Source: Prosthecobacter debontii (GTDB lineage Bacteria > Verrucomicrobiota > Verrucomicrobiia > Verrucomicrobiales > Akkermansiaceae). Taken from it: 6,325 bases of DNA. Shown piece after piece: positions 1 through 6,325 of the stretch (positions within the stretch are counted from its first letter, which is position 1; each line of letters begins with the position of its first letter). The translations under genes and the position numbers were made by a program. The notes under the pieces are model-generated. The model was not told the DNA's origin, did no database searches, and saw only the letters and a list, made by a program, of their open reading frames with translations. The stretch lies in NCBI GenBank assembly GCA_945885485.1, contig CAMCYT010000150.1, forward strand, positions 1 to 6,325. The letters run 5' to 3'.

Positions 1-2866
1 GGGTCTTCCATGCGGAGTTTTCAGGCACCCAAAGCAGCTCAGCAGGAGAGCGATCAAAACTGTTCGTGATCCAGCAGAGCGGTTGCTTCATTGCGGCGTC
101 CGATTCATCGGTGCAGTCGTCGTAGCTCCACATGTTTCCGTAGAAAACATTATCACCTTTCGGCTTCACCCAGTTGATGCGGTTTTTCGGCATCCAGTTG
201 CCTTCTTGATCGGTGACCATGAAACTGCCATCAGGATTCAAGCACACACCGTTCGCAGCGCGGAAACCGTTTGCGAGGATTTCGGTTTCCGATCCGTCTT
301 TGCTGACTTTCAGCAAAGTGCCGTGATGAGGGACGAGGGCGGGTTTGCCGTGACGAGCGGATTTTGCGTAATAGAAATTCCCTTCCGCATCGGCCTGCAA
401 GCCCATCGCGAATTCATGGAAATGCTCGGTGACTTGGTGGTCGCTGTTGAAATTTTCGATGACATCCGTCTCACGATCGCCGTTCGTATCATGCAGCAAA
501 GCAATCATGTCGCGGCAACTAACAAAAATTTTCCCATCGCGAATTTTCAACCCGAGTGGTTGGAACAAGCCTGTGCAAATCAACTGCCATTTCAGTTGGC
601 CTTGGCTTTGATCGATGCCATCGACAATCCAAACCTCGCCGTTCCAAGTGCAGATCGCCGCGCTTTTGCCGCCTTCGAAGAAATCAAATCCAGAAGTCCG
701 CATCCATGAGTTCCATGGATTGTCTTTGGATTCTGGAGTTTCAAAAGTATCGACCACCCATGCGCCTTCAGCTGGGGTGGATTTGATCTGAGTGGTTAGA
801 GTGAACCCAAATCGTTTCGATGCTGCAGGGCCAATAGGTGCTGAAGCTTTATGACCGAATACCTCCACTTTGCCAGCTTGATAACGAACACCAAGCTGGA
901 AGGGGGTCTTGCTGGCGGGGATCACGTGAACCTGATCTTTATCGAGGCGCAGTTTCAATTCTTTAGTACTAGATCCACAGTAGAACCAGCGCTCGAAAAC
1001 ATTCTCAGCTGTGAGCTTAGGGATTTCGCGAATCTCGCAATCTCCGATTGAGTAGCGTATCACAGGATCCGCTCCATGCATTTCGATGCCTTTGAAATGC
1101 ACCCAACTGCGTGGCAGCGGGCCGTAAGGAAGATTGTCGCGACCGAGGATACGTAGATCTTTGAAATCGCCAGTATCTGGATTTGCCCATGCTGGCTCGT
1201 TGGGGAAGGTGAAATGTTTATCGCCGACGATGCTTGTGTGTGTGCCGTGTGAGCCATCGAAGCCGATGCCTTTCCAGTTAACGAAATCTTTTCCTGTCCA
1301 GATCGCGGCGACCCGCATGGTGTCGTGTTCGTAAAGCATCCATGCATTTCCTTTGGAGATGCCGCCTTCGCCTTTATCCAAACGGACAGCCAAGCCTTTT
1401 TGGGCGATGTTGCCTGGGTCAACTTGAAGCGTCCAGAACAGGGCGTTGCCATAATCTTGCAGAAGGTATTGAGGTTCTCTTTCCTCACGAGCTTGTTCCT
1501 GAAGTTGGCTCATGCCGCGTGGCAAGGAAGCGAGGTATGTGTCATCGACCGCGGTGTAGAGCTTGTCGTTTTTGCCCTTCATGAACTCCTCGCGGATGTA
1601 ATTTATCACATCATATTTTTGGGCGGTGGTATATTGCGGCATCGCCATCATCTGGCCGTAGCCTTTTTCCAAAGTCTGGAACATGCGATAGGGATCGGAG
1701 CCGTTTTTTAAATCTCCGAGATGGAAACGTGGGGCGGTGGGAAGCGAGCCCGGTTGATCCAGCGTGCCGTGGCAGGTCACGCACAGCTGCATGTATACCG
1801 TTTTCCCCCGCGCTATGCTATCTTTGCCCCAAGCTTTGGCCAGCGCTTGATGGTCCGAAAGTGCAAGCGGCTGCACCACCGAACGGTGCATGTTGAAATC
1901 ACTTAAAATTTCCAGCGTCAGGCGAATGGGATGGCCGGGGATTTCACCAGGCTTGGGCTGGATCAATTTCGAATCAGGCGTCCAATTCAAGTCCGGTGTG
2001 TTGACCGTTTGCGCGTTTCCTCTCGATAACTCGTAGACTTCTTTGCCATTCAAACCACGACCCCAGAATCGGACTCCGGAAATCCTGCCGTCAAATTTTT
2101 CTGTTAGAGTAGTTGAGGCCAGACCAATTTGAAACACTGCGTTCTGTGGATCCGCCACGGCGAATTTTTCCTTAACGGCTTCATGTTTCCCGTTGAGATA
2201 CAGCGTCACGCGACCCGCTTCGGAAACAACCACCGCGGTATATTTCTCGCCGGTTTTCAATTTGGTTTTGCCCTCGATGCTGCCGAGTCCGGCGATTTCA
2301 TAGACGAGCTTTTCATTGCGAACGAACAGAGCCTTCGAATCTGACACCCATTTTCCTTCAGGCATGTTTTTGGCAACCAATGCTCCGCCCTTTTGATTCG
2401 GAGTGAACTCGGCCATCAGGGTGAAATCTCTATCGAGTCGTAGCAGTTCGGTGGAAGTCGTGGCATCGGCCACCATCGCGTCATCGCCAACTTCGCTATC
2501 GGGAATATCGCGACCTTTTTCAACAATCAGCCCGTCCACCCAAACTCTGAAGCGCGCGGGCTTGCCTGTGGAATGTTCGTAAGCGACTTCGATTTTGCGG
2601 TTTTTCCCGGCAGGGAGTTCGATCTCCACGCCTTTGCGCAAAATCAGATAGGCGGCTTGTTTCGCGTCATATTCCGCAACGAATCGGAAGTTCGAATACT
2701 CTGCAGAGGCTTCGATAGTTTGCTCAATTTTGCCTTCTTTGAAAATGGGCGTGAAGGTTTTTGAGAGCTCAACGGATGTTGGCGCTGCGTCTTGAGCATG
2801 GCTGTTTAGCATGCCAAGACCCAGAATCGCCATGATCCTGGCGTGTGCAATGAACGAGGATTTCAT
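1..2866 (-). CDS. Secreted multidomain protein: LamG-like, cytochrome c, DUF6797-like and beta-propeller; 3' end outside the window
   Basis: Starts at ATG 2866 and is open for 955 codons to the left edge; its stop is not in the window. Residues 1-24 are a signal peptide (K2, R10, hydrophobic IMAILGLGML, cleavage after SHA before QDAAP). A start at Met12 would lose both positive charges. Residues 36-135 are a beta-rich region of unknown family. Residues 136-285 look like a LamG/concanavalin jellyroll: LDRDFTLMAEF, RVTLYLNGK and the closing signature FDGRISGVRFWGRGLNGKEV. Residues 347-428 are a cytochrome c with haem motif CVTCH (362-366) and probable distal Met409 in AMPQY. Residues 472-600 match a DUF6797-type domain (KGLAVRLDKGEGGISKGNAW, HDTMRVAAIWTG, NWKGIGFDGSHG, RDNLPYGPLPRSW). 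From about 690 onward a beta-propeller follows, related to that of the gene upstream (DTNGDRETD 793-801, FHEFAMG 816-822, NGFRAANG 866-873), and is cut by the edge. The likely role is extracytoplasmic redox chemistry on a carbohydrate-like substrate; that is inference. The DUF6797 name is from memory of the family, not a search. Confidence 0.88.
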   Translation of the reverse strand, partial: MKSSFIAHARIMAILGLGMLNSHAQDAAPTSVELSKTFTPIFKEGKIEQTIEASAEYSNFRFVAEYDAKQAAYLILRKGVEIELPAGKNRKIEVAYEHSTGKPARFRVWVDGLIVEKGRDIPDSEVGDDAMVADATTSTELLRLDRDFTLMAEFTPNQKGGALVAKNMPEGKWVSDSKALFVRNEKLVYEIAGLGSIEGKTKLKTGEKYTAVVVSEAGRVTLYLNGKHEAVKEKFAVADPQNAVFQIGLASTTLTEKFDGRISGVRFWGRGLNGKEVYELSRGNAQTVNTPDLNWTPDSKLIQPKPGEIPGHPIRLTLEILSDFNMHRSVVQPLALSDHQALAKAWGKDSIARGKTVYMQLCVTCHGTLDQPGSLPTAPRFHLGDLKNGSDPYRMFQTLEKGYGQMMAMPQYTTAQKYDVINYIREEFMKGKNDKLYTAVDDTYLASLPRGMSQLQEQAREEREPQYLLQDYGNALFWTLQVDPGNIAQKGLAVRLDKGEGGISKGNAWMLYEHDTMRVAAIWTGKDFVNWKGIGFDGSHGTHTSIVGDKHFTFPNEPAWANPDTGDFKDLRILGRDNLPYGPLPRSWVHFKGIEMHGADPVIRYSIGDCEIREIPKLTAENVFERWFYCGSSTKELKLRLDKDQVHVIPASKTPFQLGVRYQAGKVEVFGHKASAPIGPAASKRFGFTLTTQIKSTPAEGAWVVDTFETPESKDNPWNSWMRTSGFDFFEGGKSAAICTWNGEVWIVDGIDQSQGQLKWQLICTGLFQPLGLKIRDGKIFVSCRDMIALLHDTNGDRETDVIENFNSDHQVTEHFHEFAMGLQADAEGNFYYAKSARHGKPALVPHHGTLLKVSKDGSETEILANGFRAANGVCLNPDGSFMVTDQEGNWMPKNRINWVKPKGDNVFYGNMWSYDDCTDESDAAMKQPLCWITNSFDRSPAELLWVPENSAWKT
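1769..1783 (-). other. Covalent haem c attachment motif CVTCH
   Basis: The codons read C362-V-T-C365-H366 in the partial 955-residue protein, preceded by ARGKTVYMQL, a typical helix before a haem motif. Met409 in AMPQY is the probable distal ligand, though Met406 and Met407 are close by. This is the only CXXCH in the visible part of the gene. Confidence 0.92.
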
Positions 2867-2888
2867 GAATCGGTATTTTGGTGATGTT
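2867..2888 (-). other. Intergenic junction with no recognisable Shine-Dalgarno
   Basis: These 22 bases lie between the TAG of the 893-residue protein and the ATG of the LamG-cytochrome-propeller protein. The coding strand reads AACATCACCAAAATACCGATTC and has no purine-rich ribosome binding site at the usual distance. No hairpin or promoter is visible. The gap supports a single operon. Confidence 0.6.
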
Positions 2889-5570
2889 CTACTTCGCCTT
2901 CGGTATCGCGTTCAGGGTGTAGAATCCCTCGAGTGTTTTCCAAACAGGCAAATTATCAAATAGTGGAGCGGCATCTTTAAACTGAAGATGATAAAGACGG
3001 CCTGTCCATTTATCGCCTGTTCCGAAACCTTCAAAATCAACGAGCAAGGATTTGCGATCCGCGGAGAGAGTGACATTGGCGATGACCTCATCGCGCTGGT
3101 CGTGACGTGGAGAACCGTATTCTGCGAGGTTGGTATAGAACCATGATTTCACAGCAAGTGCTGCTTTCAATTGATCAGGATTGACATTCGCGCCGATGGG
3201 TTGGGTTAACTGGATGTCGTAGCCTGTGGGTGTGGCAATGATTTTTGAAATGTCTGCGGCAATCGTTTTGCCATCGTAGATCACGTGTTGAAGAGCCGCT
3301 TGATTTCCGCCTTTAGCAGTCCAGCCGCGACCGGTTTGACCTAACAGCATGCTGCCATCCGGAAGGAAAACTGGACGCATGATACCGGATGCCAAACCTC
3401 TACCAAATGGAATCGTGCAACCCTGGTCCTGTCCGTCAACCACTTCGGTGACGACACGCATCAACTGCGAGAGGGTTTGATCACCAACGAACATCTGGTT
3501 CTTATACACCCCAAATTTCCCGCCGGTTAGATCCCATGTGAGGTTGCCAGGCGAATTCGCCATCATGGCGTGTGGAAGCCATACCGCTCCTTTTCGGAGT
3601 TTATCTTTCCATAAATCGTAGTTCAGCTCCGGCGCATCCGGAACCATTCCCGGTAAGGATTCAAGTCCCGACATATGCCCGTAAAACTTGCCTCGTTCGA
3701 GCGGAACAATTTTTGAGGAGCCGACATATTCGCCTTGGTTTTCCGCATACCAGATCCGTCCATCAGGAGCGATGCCTATCCCTGCTGGACTCCGCAGACC
3801 GAGAGCAAAGGTTTCGGTCTTTCCTTCGGGAGTGACACGCATTGCCCAACCACGATAGCCACCCATGCTACCCATGAACCTTCCGCCGGCACGCCATGAA
3901 GCGCGATCCAGCTTATCTTCATGCGAGAGGTTCAGCAGGAAATAATAATTTCCCGCAGCATCTCTCACCGGGCCGTGGGTATATTCATGGTAGTTTCCGT
4001 GGAATCCATAATCGTCAGAGACGGTTTGGAATTCATCCGCGCGACCATCGCCGTTCTTATCGCTAATGCGAGTAAGCTCGGGTTTCTGTGTGATGACGAT
4101 GACATCGCCTTTGTCGTCCTCGATGCAAACTCCGAGCGACTCGTAAATGCCCTCCGCAAACAATGACCATTCGCCATTGCGGATGCGCCAGACTCCTGCG
4201 GCACGCGTTGCGAACACCATCGTGCCGTCTTTGGCGACCGCGATTCCGGTTGGTTCGAAAAGTTGCACACGACCTAACAGATCGAGCGGTGAAACCCAAT
4301 CTTCCAAACTGTATCCTGCTGGAAGTTCCGTAGCGGCTTTGCCTGATTTCGAAGGCTGGGTCACGAGTTTCTGCGGGGCCCAGTTTTCTGTTTTGCTGAT
4401 GACTTCTCGAACCGCTGGCTCGACTTTGATTTGTGCCTGGAGAGTGAACGGACCTTTCTCACCTGCAGGAATCGACCACTTGCCGTTTTCTAACACACCG
4501 CCAACAACTTTCAGATCACTTAGCTGACTTGCGGCGATTTGGAAACTCTGTGCATCTTTGGTTGCGCCGCTGAGTGTGATGGCGATCGCACCTTTTTCAC
4601 TTAGCGAGACCGTTTGTTCAAACGTGTTTTTACCAATACGGAAACGGAAACTTGGATCGGCATTTCCTGTTGGCGAACGATGGCCGAGAAATTCCGCGTC
4701 GAGCTTCGTGAGTCGCTCCATGAAATCCACATTATCCCAAAGATGTTTTTCAACCGCGGCATAATCTTGCGCATCAGGTTCTTTGAATTCGAAATCAACG
4801 GGTTCGCCGCTGCTGGTGAGAGGTTGCATGAGAGCGATACCTTCGTAATGAACTTTCGCGCCTTTGCCCAAGTTCGGAAGATCACGGCCGCGTGAGGTGC
4901 GTTCTTCCTTGAGATTCAAAAATCCGCCCGACCAAATGCGGCGAACGGAAAGCATGCGTGGATCAAAGGTGTAGTTCATGCCATTCGGCTGACCCACATG
5001 CAATGCGCGACCGCTGGATCCTTTGATCGCGGCTCGGAAAACACGTGTGCGATCCGTCACGATTTCCTCGTTCGGGATATCGATGATGTTGGTGGGCACG
5101 GCTGCGACCTTACGTTTCACCATGACAGTCGCGGGGCCTTGTTCTGCTCCTTCAGCTAGCGTGCGCAGATAATGATAGACCGATTCCATATCCTCATCGG
5201 AAACCAATTCCTTCACATAGTTCGGCATGATCGCTGTATACGCCACGTCTTTCATCGGGCCATGTTCACCAATCGCCAATTCATCCCATGACTTGCGCAA
5301 CGATCTTTCGAAATACGCACGATCCGCTTTCACGATCGTTTCCTTGCCAGCTATCATCACCTTGCGCTCGCGTGGTGTGGTTAGAAAAACCCCGAAAATA
5401 TTCGGGCCTGTTTTATTAGATGGATCGTTCTTCGTGACCGTATGGCACTCGGAGCAACCCACTGTTTCAAAAACTTTTTTTCCTGCCGCTACTGCATCGA
5501 CTTCGACTTCCGCCGCTGCAACCCAGCCTGCTCCAAGAACAGGTATTAACATCCATTTGGTAAAACTCAT
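2889..5570 (-). CDS. Secreted c-type cytochrome fused to a sugar-dehydrogenase-like beta-propeller
   Basis: Complete gene of 893 residues, ATG at 5570 to TAG at 2889. Residues 1-20 form a signal peptide: Lys5, a hydrophobic core, then an Ala-Ala-Ala cleavage site before EVEVD. Starting at Met7 would lose the Lys, which favours the first ATG. Residues 28-142 are a class I cytochrome c with haem motif CSECH (39-43) and a likely distal ligand Met115 in IMPNYVKELVSDEDM, so one haem is expected. Residues 175-270 are a beta-rich segment (VFRAAIKGSSGRALHVG, then RRIWSGGFLNL) of a kind seen in PVC cytochrome proteins. Residues 285-390 are a further beta-rich region I cannot name. Residues 418-770 form a propeller of the glucose/sorbosone dehydrogenase or 'membrane-bound dehydrogenase' type, with repeated DG turns, a Ca-loop-like DKNGDGRADE (504-513), HEYTHG (528-533) and LGLRSPAG (590-597). 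Residues 784-865 are a C-terminal beta domain containing EYGSP. The likely role is oxidation of a carbohydrate-like compound in the periplasm with electrons leaving through the haem. Substrate and cofactor are unknown. It lies between two co-oriented genes with gaps of 19 and 22 bases. Confidence 0.9.
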   Translation of the reverse strand: MSFTKWMLIPVLGAGWVAAAEVEVDAVAAGKKVFETVGCSECHTVTKNDPSNKTGPNIFGVFLTTPRERKVMIAGKETIVKADRAYFERSLRKSWDELAIGEHGPMKDVAYTAIMPNYVKELVSDEDMESVYHYLRTLAEGAEQGPATVMVKRKVAAVPTNIIDIPNEEIVTDRTRVFRAAIKGSSGRALHVGQPNGMNYTFDPRMLSVRRIWSGGFLNLKEERTSRGRDLPNLGKGAKVHYEGIALMQPLTSSGEPVDFEFKEPDAQDYAAVEKHLWDNVDFMERLTKLDAEFLGHRSPTGNADPSFRFRIGKNTFEQTVSLSEKGAIAITLSGATKDAQSFQIAASQLSDLKVVGGVLENGKWSIPAGEKGPFTLQAQIKVEPAVREVISKTENWAPQKLVTQPSKSGKAATELPAGYSLEDWVSPLDLLGRVQLFEPTGIAVAKDGTMVFATRAAGVWRIRNGEWSLFAEGIYESLGVCIEDDKGDVIVITQKPELTRISDKNGDGRADEFQTVSDDYGFHGNYHEYTHGPVRDAAGNYYFLLNLSHEDKLDRASWRAGGRFMGSMGGYRGWAMRVTPEGKTETFALGLRSPAGIGIAPDGRIWYAENQGEYVGSSKIVPLERGKFYGHMSGLESLPGMVPDAPELNYDLWKDKLRKGAVWLPHAMMANSPGNLTWDLTGGKFGVYKNQMFVGDQTLSQLMRVVTEVVDGQDQGCTIPFGRGLASGIMRPVFLPDGSMLLGQTGRGWTAKGGNQAALQHVIYDGKTIAADISKIIATPTGYDIQLTQPIGANVNPDQLKAALAVKSWFYTNLAEYGSPRHDQRDEVIANVTLSADRKSLLVDFEGFGTGDKWTGRLYHLQFKDAAPLFDNLPVWKTLEGFYTLNAIPKAK
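5442..5456 (-). other. Covalent haem c attachment motif CSECH
   Basis: The codons read C39-S-E-C42-H43 in the 893-residue protein. The two Cys bind haem c covalently and His43 is the proximal iron ligand by the standard CXXCH rule. Met115, in a MPNY context 72 residues downstream, is the probable distal ligand. It is the only CXXCH in this protein. Haem attachment requires export, which agrees with the signal peptide. Confidence 0.92.
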
Positions 5571-5589
5571 GATGATAAAATTCTTAATA
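5571..5589 (-). other. Intergenic junction with no recognisable Shine-Dalgarno
   Basis: These 19 bases separate the TAG of the YdjY gene from the ATG of the 893-residue protein. On the coding strand the sequence is AT-rich (TATTAAGAATTTTATCATC), with no GGAG or AGGA-like element 5-10 bases before the ATG. There is no room for a separate terminator and promoter, so co-transcription and translation coupling or SD-independent initiation are likely. Confidence 0.6.
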
Positions 5590-6325
5590 CTATTTCTTTG
5601 GTTGATCCGCAGCTGCGGGTTTTTTCGGTTTCAGGCGTAAGATGACTTTCGTTTCGATTGGGGGAATATGAGCGGTATCGACGGACCAGACGAGACCTTC
5701 GTTTGCGTGTCCGTGGATACCTGGCAGCGCGAGTAACTCGTCGCCAAACGTGGCGAGCGAAATGACATTGCCGCTTGTATCTGCTAGATATATGGGATCG
5801 TTTTCGCCGTCTTTGTAAACGTGTGAACCCACAAACAAAAACGTATGGGTCGGAAAAGTGCGGTCTTCCTTTTTCTCTTCCGGAACCGGTATGCCGTCAA
5901 AGCTTTCCTCCTCTCCTTTGATCAGAAATTTTTTGATCGGATGTTCTTCAAGTTCACCGGCTTTGTTTGCAAACACCAGATAGACATCGATTTCCTGGCC
6001 GCGAGGTTCGAGATCGATCCAACGCGGACCGTCTTCGGTTTGGACTTCCTTGCGCATCGCGGGGTTGCCGGGCACTGCGCCAATCAAAAGCAAGGCGGCG
6101 TGGATGTGCGCGGCTTTGGGCTCAACCATGATCATCGATTCGTGCTCTTTGCTGTCCTTCGTGCAGGCGATCAATTCTAACATTCCTTCGGTCAGGCAGA
6201 CTTTGGCATCCAGATCGACGTAGCCCTTTTTCACCATGATCTTCATTCCCGGCATGACCAATTCTTCGCGATTAGTCGCCAGTTTGATCATCTCCTCGGC
6301 CTTTTTTATCTCTTCCTCATTCTTC
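5590..6325 (-). CDS. YdjY-domain-containing protein, 5' end outside the window
   Basis: The frame ends at a TAG (5590-5592) and stays open to the right edge, giving 244 complete codons. The first ATG inside the window is at 6291, but the 11 codons before it are open and encode a charged stretch (KNEEEIKKAEE). The true start, probably with a signal peptide, therefore lies upstream and the gene is 5'-partial. Counting from the Met at 6291, residues 15-75 carry the YdjY-type core: VKKGYVDLDAKVCL, then GMLELIACTKDSKEHES, then AAHIHAALLLIGAVPG. The end of the domain is seen near residues 192-222 (NEGLVW, then IPPIETKVILRLKP), followed by a short Lys/Pro-rich tail. C32, C43, H50, H62 and H64 cluster in the core. 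YdjY domains are common in Planctomycetes and Verrucomicrobia and take their name from E. coli YdjY; no biochemical role is established. The gene sits 19 bases upstream of a cytochrome-propeller gene on the same strand, so a link to extracytoplasmic redox chemistry is inferred only. Family assignment is from recognised motifs, not a search. Confidence 0.85.
   Translation of the reverse strand, partial: KNEEEIKKAEEMIKLATNREELVMPGMKIMVKKGYVDLDAKVCLTEGMLELIACTKDSKEHESMIMVEPKAAHIHAALLLIGAVPGNPAMRKEVQTEDGPRWIDLEPRGQEIDVYLVFANKAGELEEHPIKKFLIKGEEESFDGIPVPEEKKEDRTFPTHTFLFVGSHVYKDGENDPIYLADTSGNVISLATFGDELLALPGIHGHANEGLVWSVDTAHIPPIETKVILRLKPKKPAAADQPKK

Noticed and set aside
83..709. Long open frame of 208 codons on the plus strand
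   Set aside because: It lies wholly antisense to the propeller coding region, shows no recognisable family or signal, and has no ribosome binding site. The minus-strand frame here is clearly coding.
702..720. Inverted repeat atccatg/catggat with a 5-base loop
   Set aside because: It encodes part of the conserved-looking NPWNSWM stretch in the third gene. It is seven base pairs long without other signals, so not a terminator or operator.
1060..1488. Minus-strand open frame of 142 codons
   Set aside because: It is in a different frame from the LamG-cytochrome gene, which is open here and encodes the DUF6797-like domain. The alternative product is low-complexity and unrecognisable.
1872..1890. 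Inverted repeat tgcacc/ggtgca with a 7-base loop
   Set aside because: It has only six base pairs, lies inside a coding region, and has no following T-run; chance is sufficient.
2831..2833. Alternative start at Met12 of the LamG-cytochrome gene
   Set aside because: An AGGA lies too close to this ATG to serve as a ribosome binding site, and starting here removes the positive charges of the signal peptide.
1..2866. Region taken as gene-free or a broken gene because no minus-strand ORF closes in it
   Set aside because: Codon-by-codon translation from the ATG at 2866 gives 955 codons without a stop or frameshift; it is simply truncated by the window.
5227..5640. Plus-strand open frame of 137 codons
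   Set aside because: It is antisense to the cytochrome domain and signal peptide of the 893-residue protein and has no family resemblance.
6289..6291. ATG at 6291 as the start of the YdjY gene
   Set aside because: The frame stays open upstream to the edge with a charged sequence continuous with the protein, and no signal peptide follows this ATG. The start is more likely outside the window.

Overview
The window is a stretch of bacterial chromosome carrying three tightly packed genes, all on the minus strand, with almost no non-coding DNA (gaps of 19 and 22 bases). The domain content is characteristic of the PVC superphylum, most likely Verrucomicrobiota. It comprises large secreted c-type cytochromes fused to beta-propellers, a DUF6797-like domain, a LamG-like jellyroll and a YdjY-domain protein. 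The taxonomic call is an inference from protein architecture. There is no rRNA, tRNA or other phylogenetic marker in the window.

Read in the direction of transcription (high to low coordinates), the first gene is a YdjY-domain protein (5590-6325) whose 5' end lies beyond the right edge. Next is a complete 893-residue secreted protein (2889-5570): signal peptide, mono-haem cytochrome c, a beta-rich linker region, a sugar-dehydrogenase-like beta-propeller and a C-terminal beta domain. The third gene (1-2866) runs off the left edge after 955 codons without a stop. It has a signal peptide, an unassigned N-terminal region, a LamG/concanavalin-like domain, a mono-haem cytochrome c, a DUF6797-like domain and a second propeller related to that of the middle gene. 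This third gene is easily missed because its stop lies outside the window. I translated it codon by codon and it is open throughout.

The spacing indicates one operon. The two large proteins carry signal peptides and covalent haem motifs, so both should work outside the cytoplasmic membrane. A plausible but unproven reading is an extracytoplasmic oxidation system: the propellers oxidise a sugar-like substrate, the fused cytochromes pass electrons on, and the LamG-like domain binds a polymer or partner. The YdjY protein has no established function.

I found no RNA gene, mobile element, CRISPR array, promoter or terminator. The operon promoter and terminator must lie outside the window. Long open frames on the plus strand are shadows of these genes.
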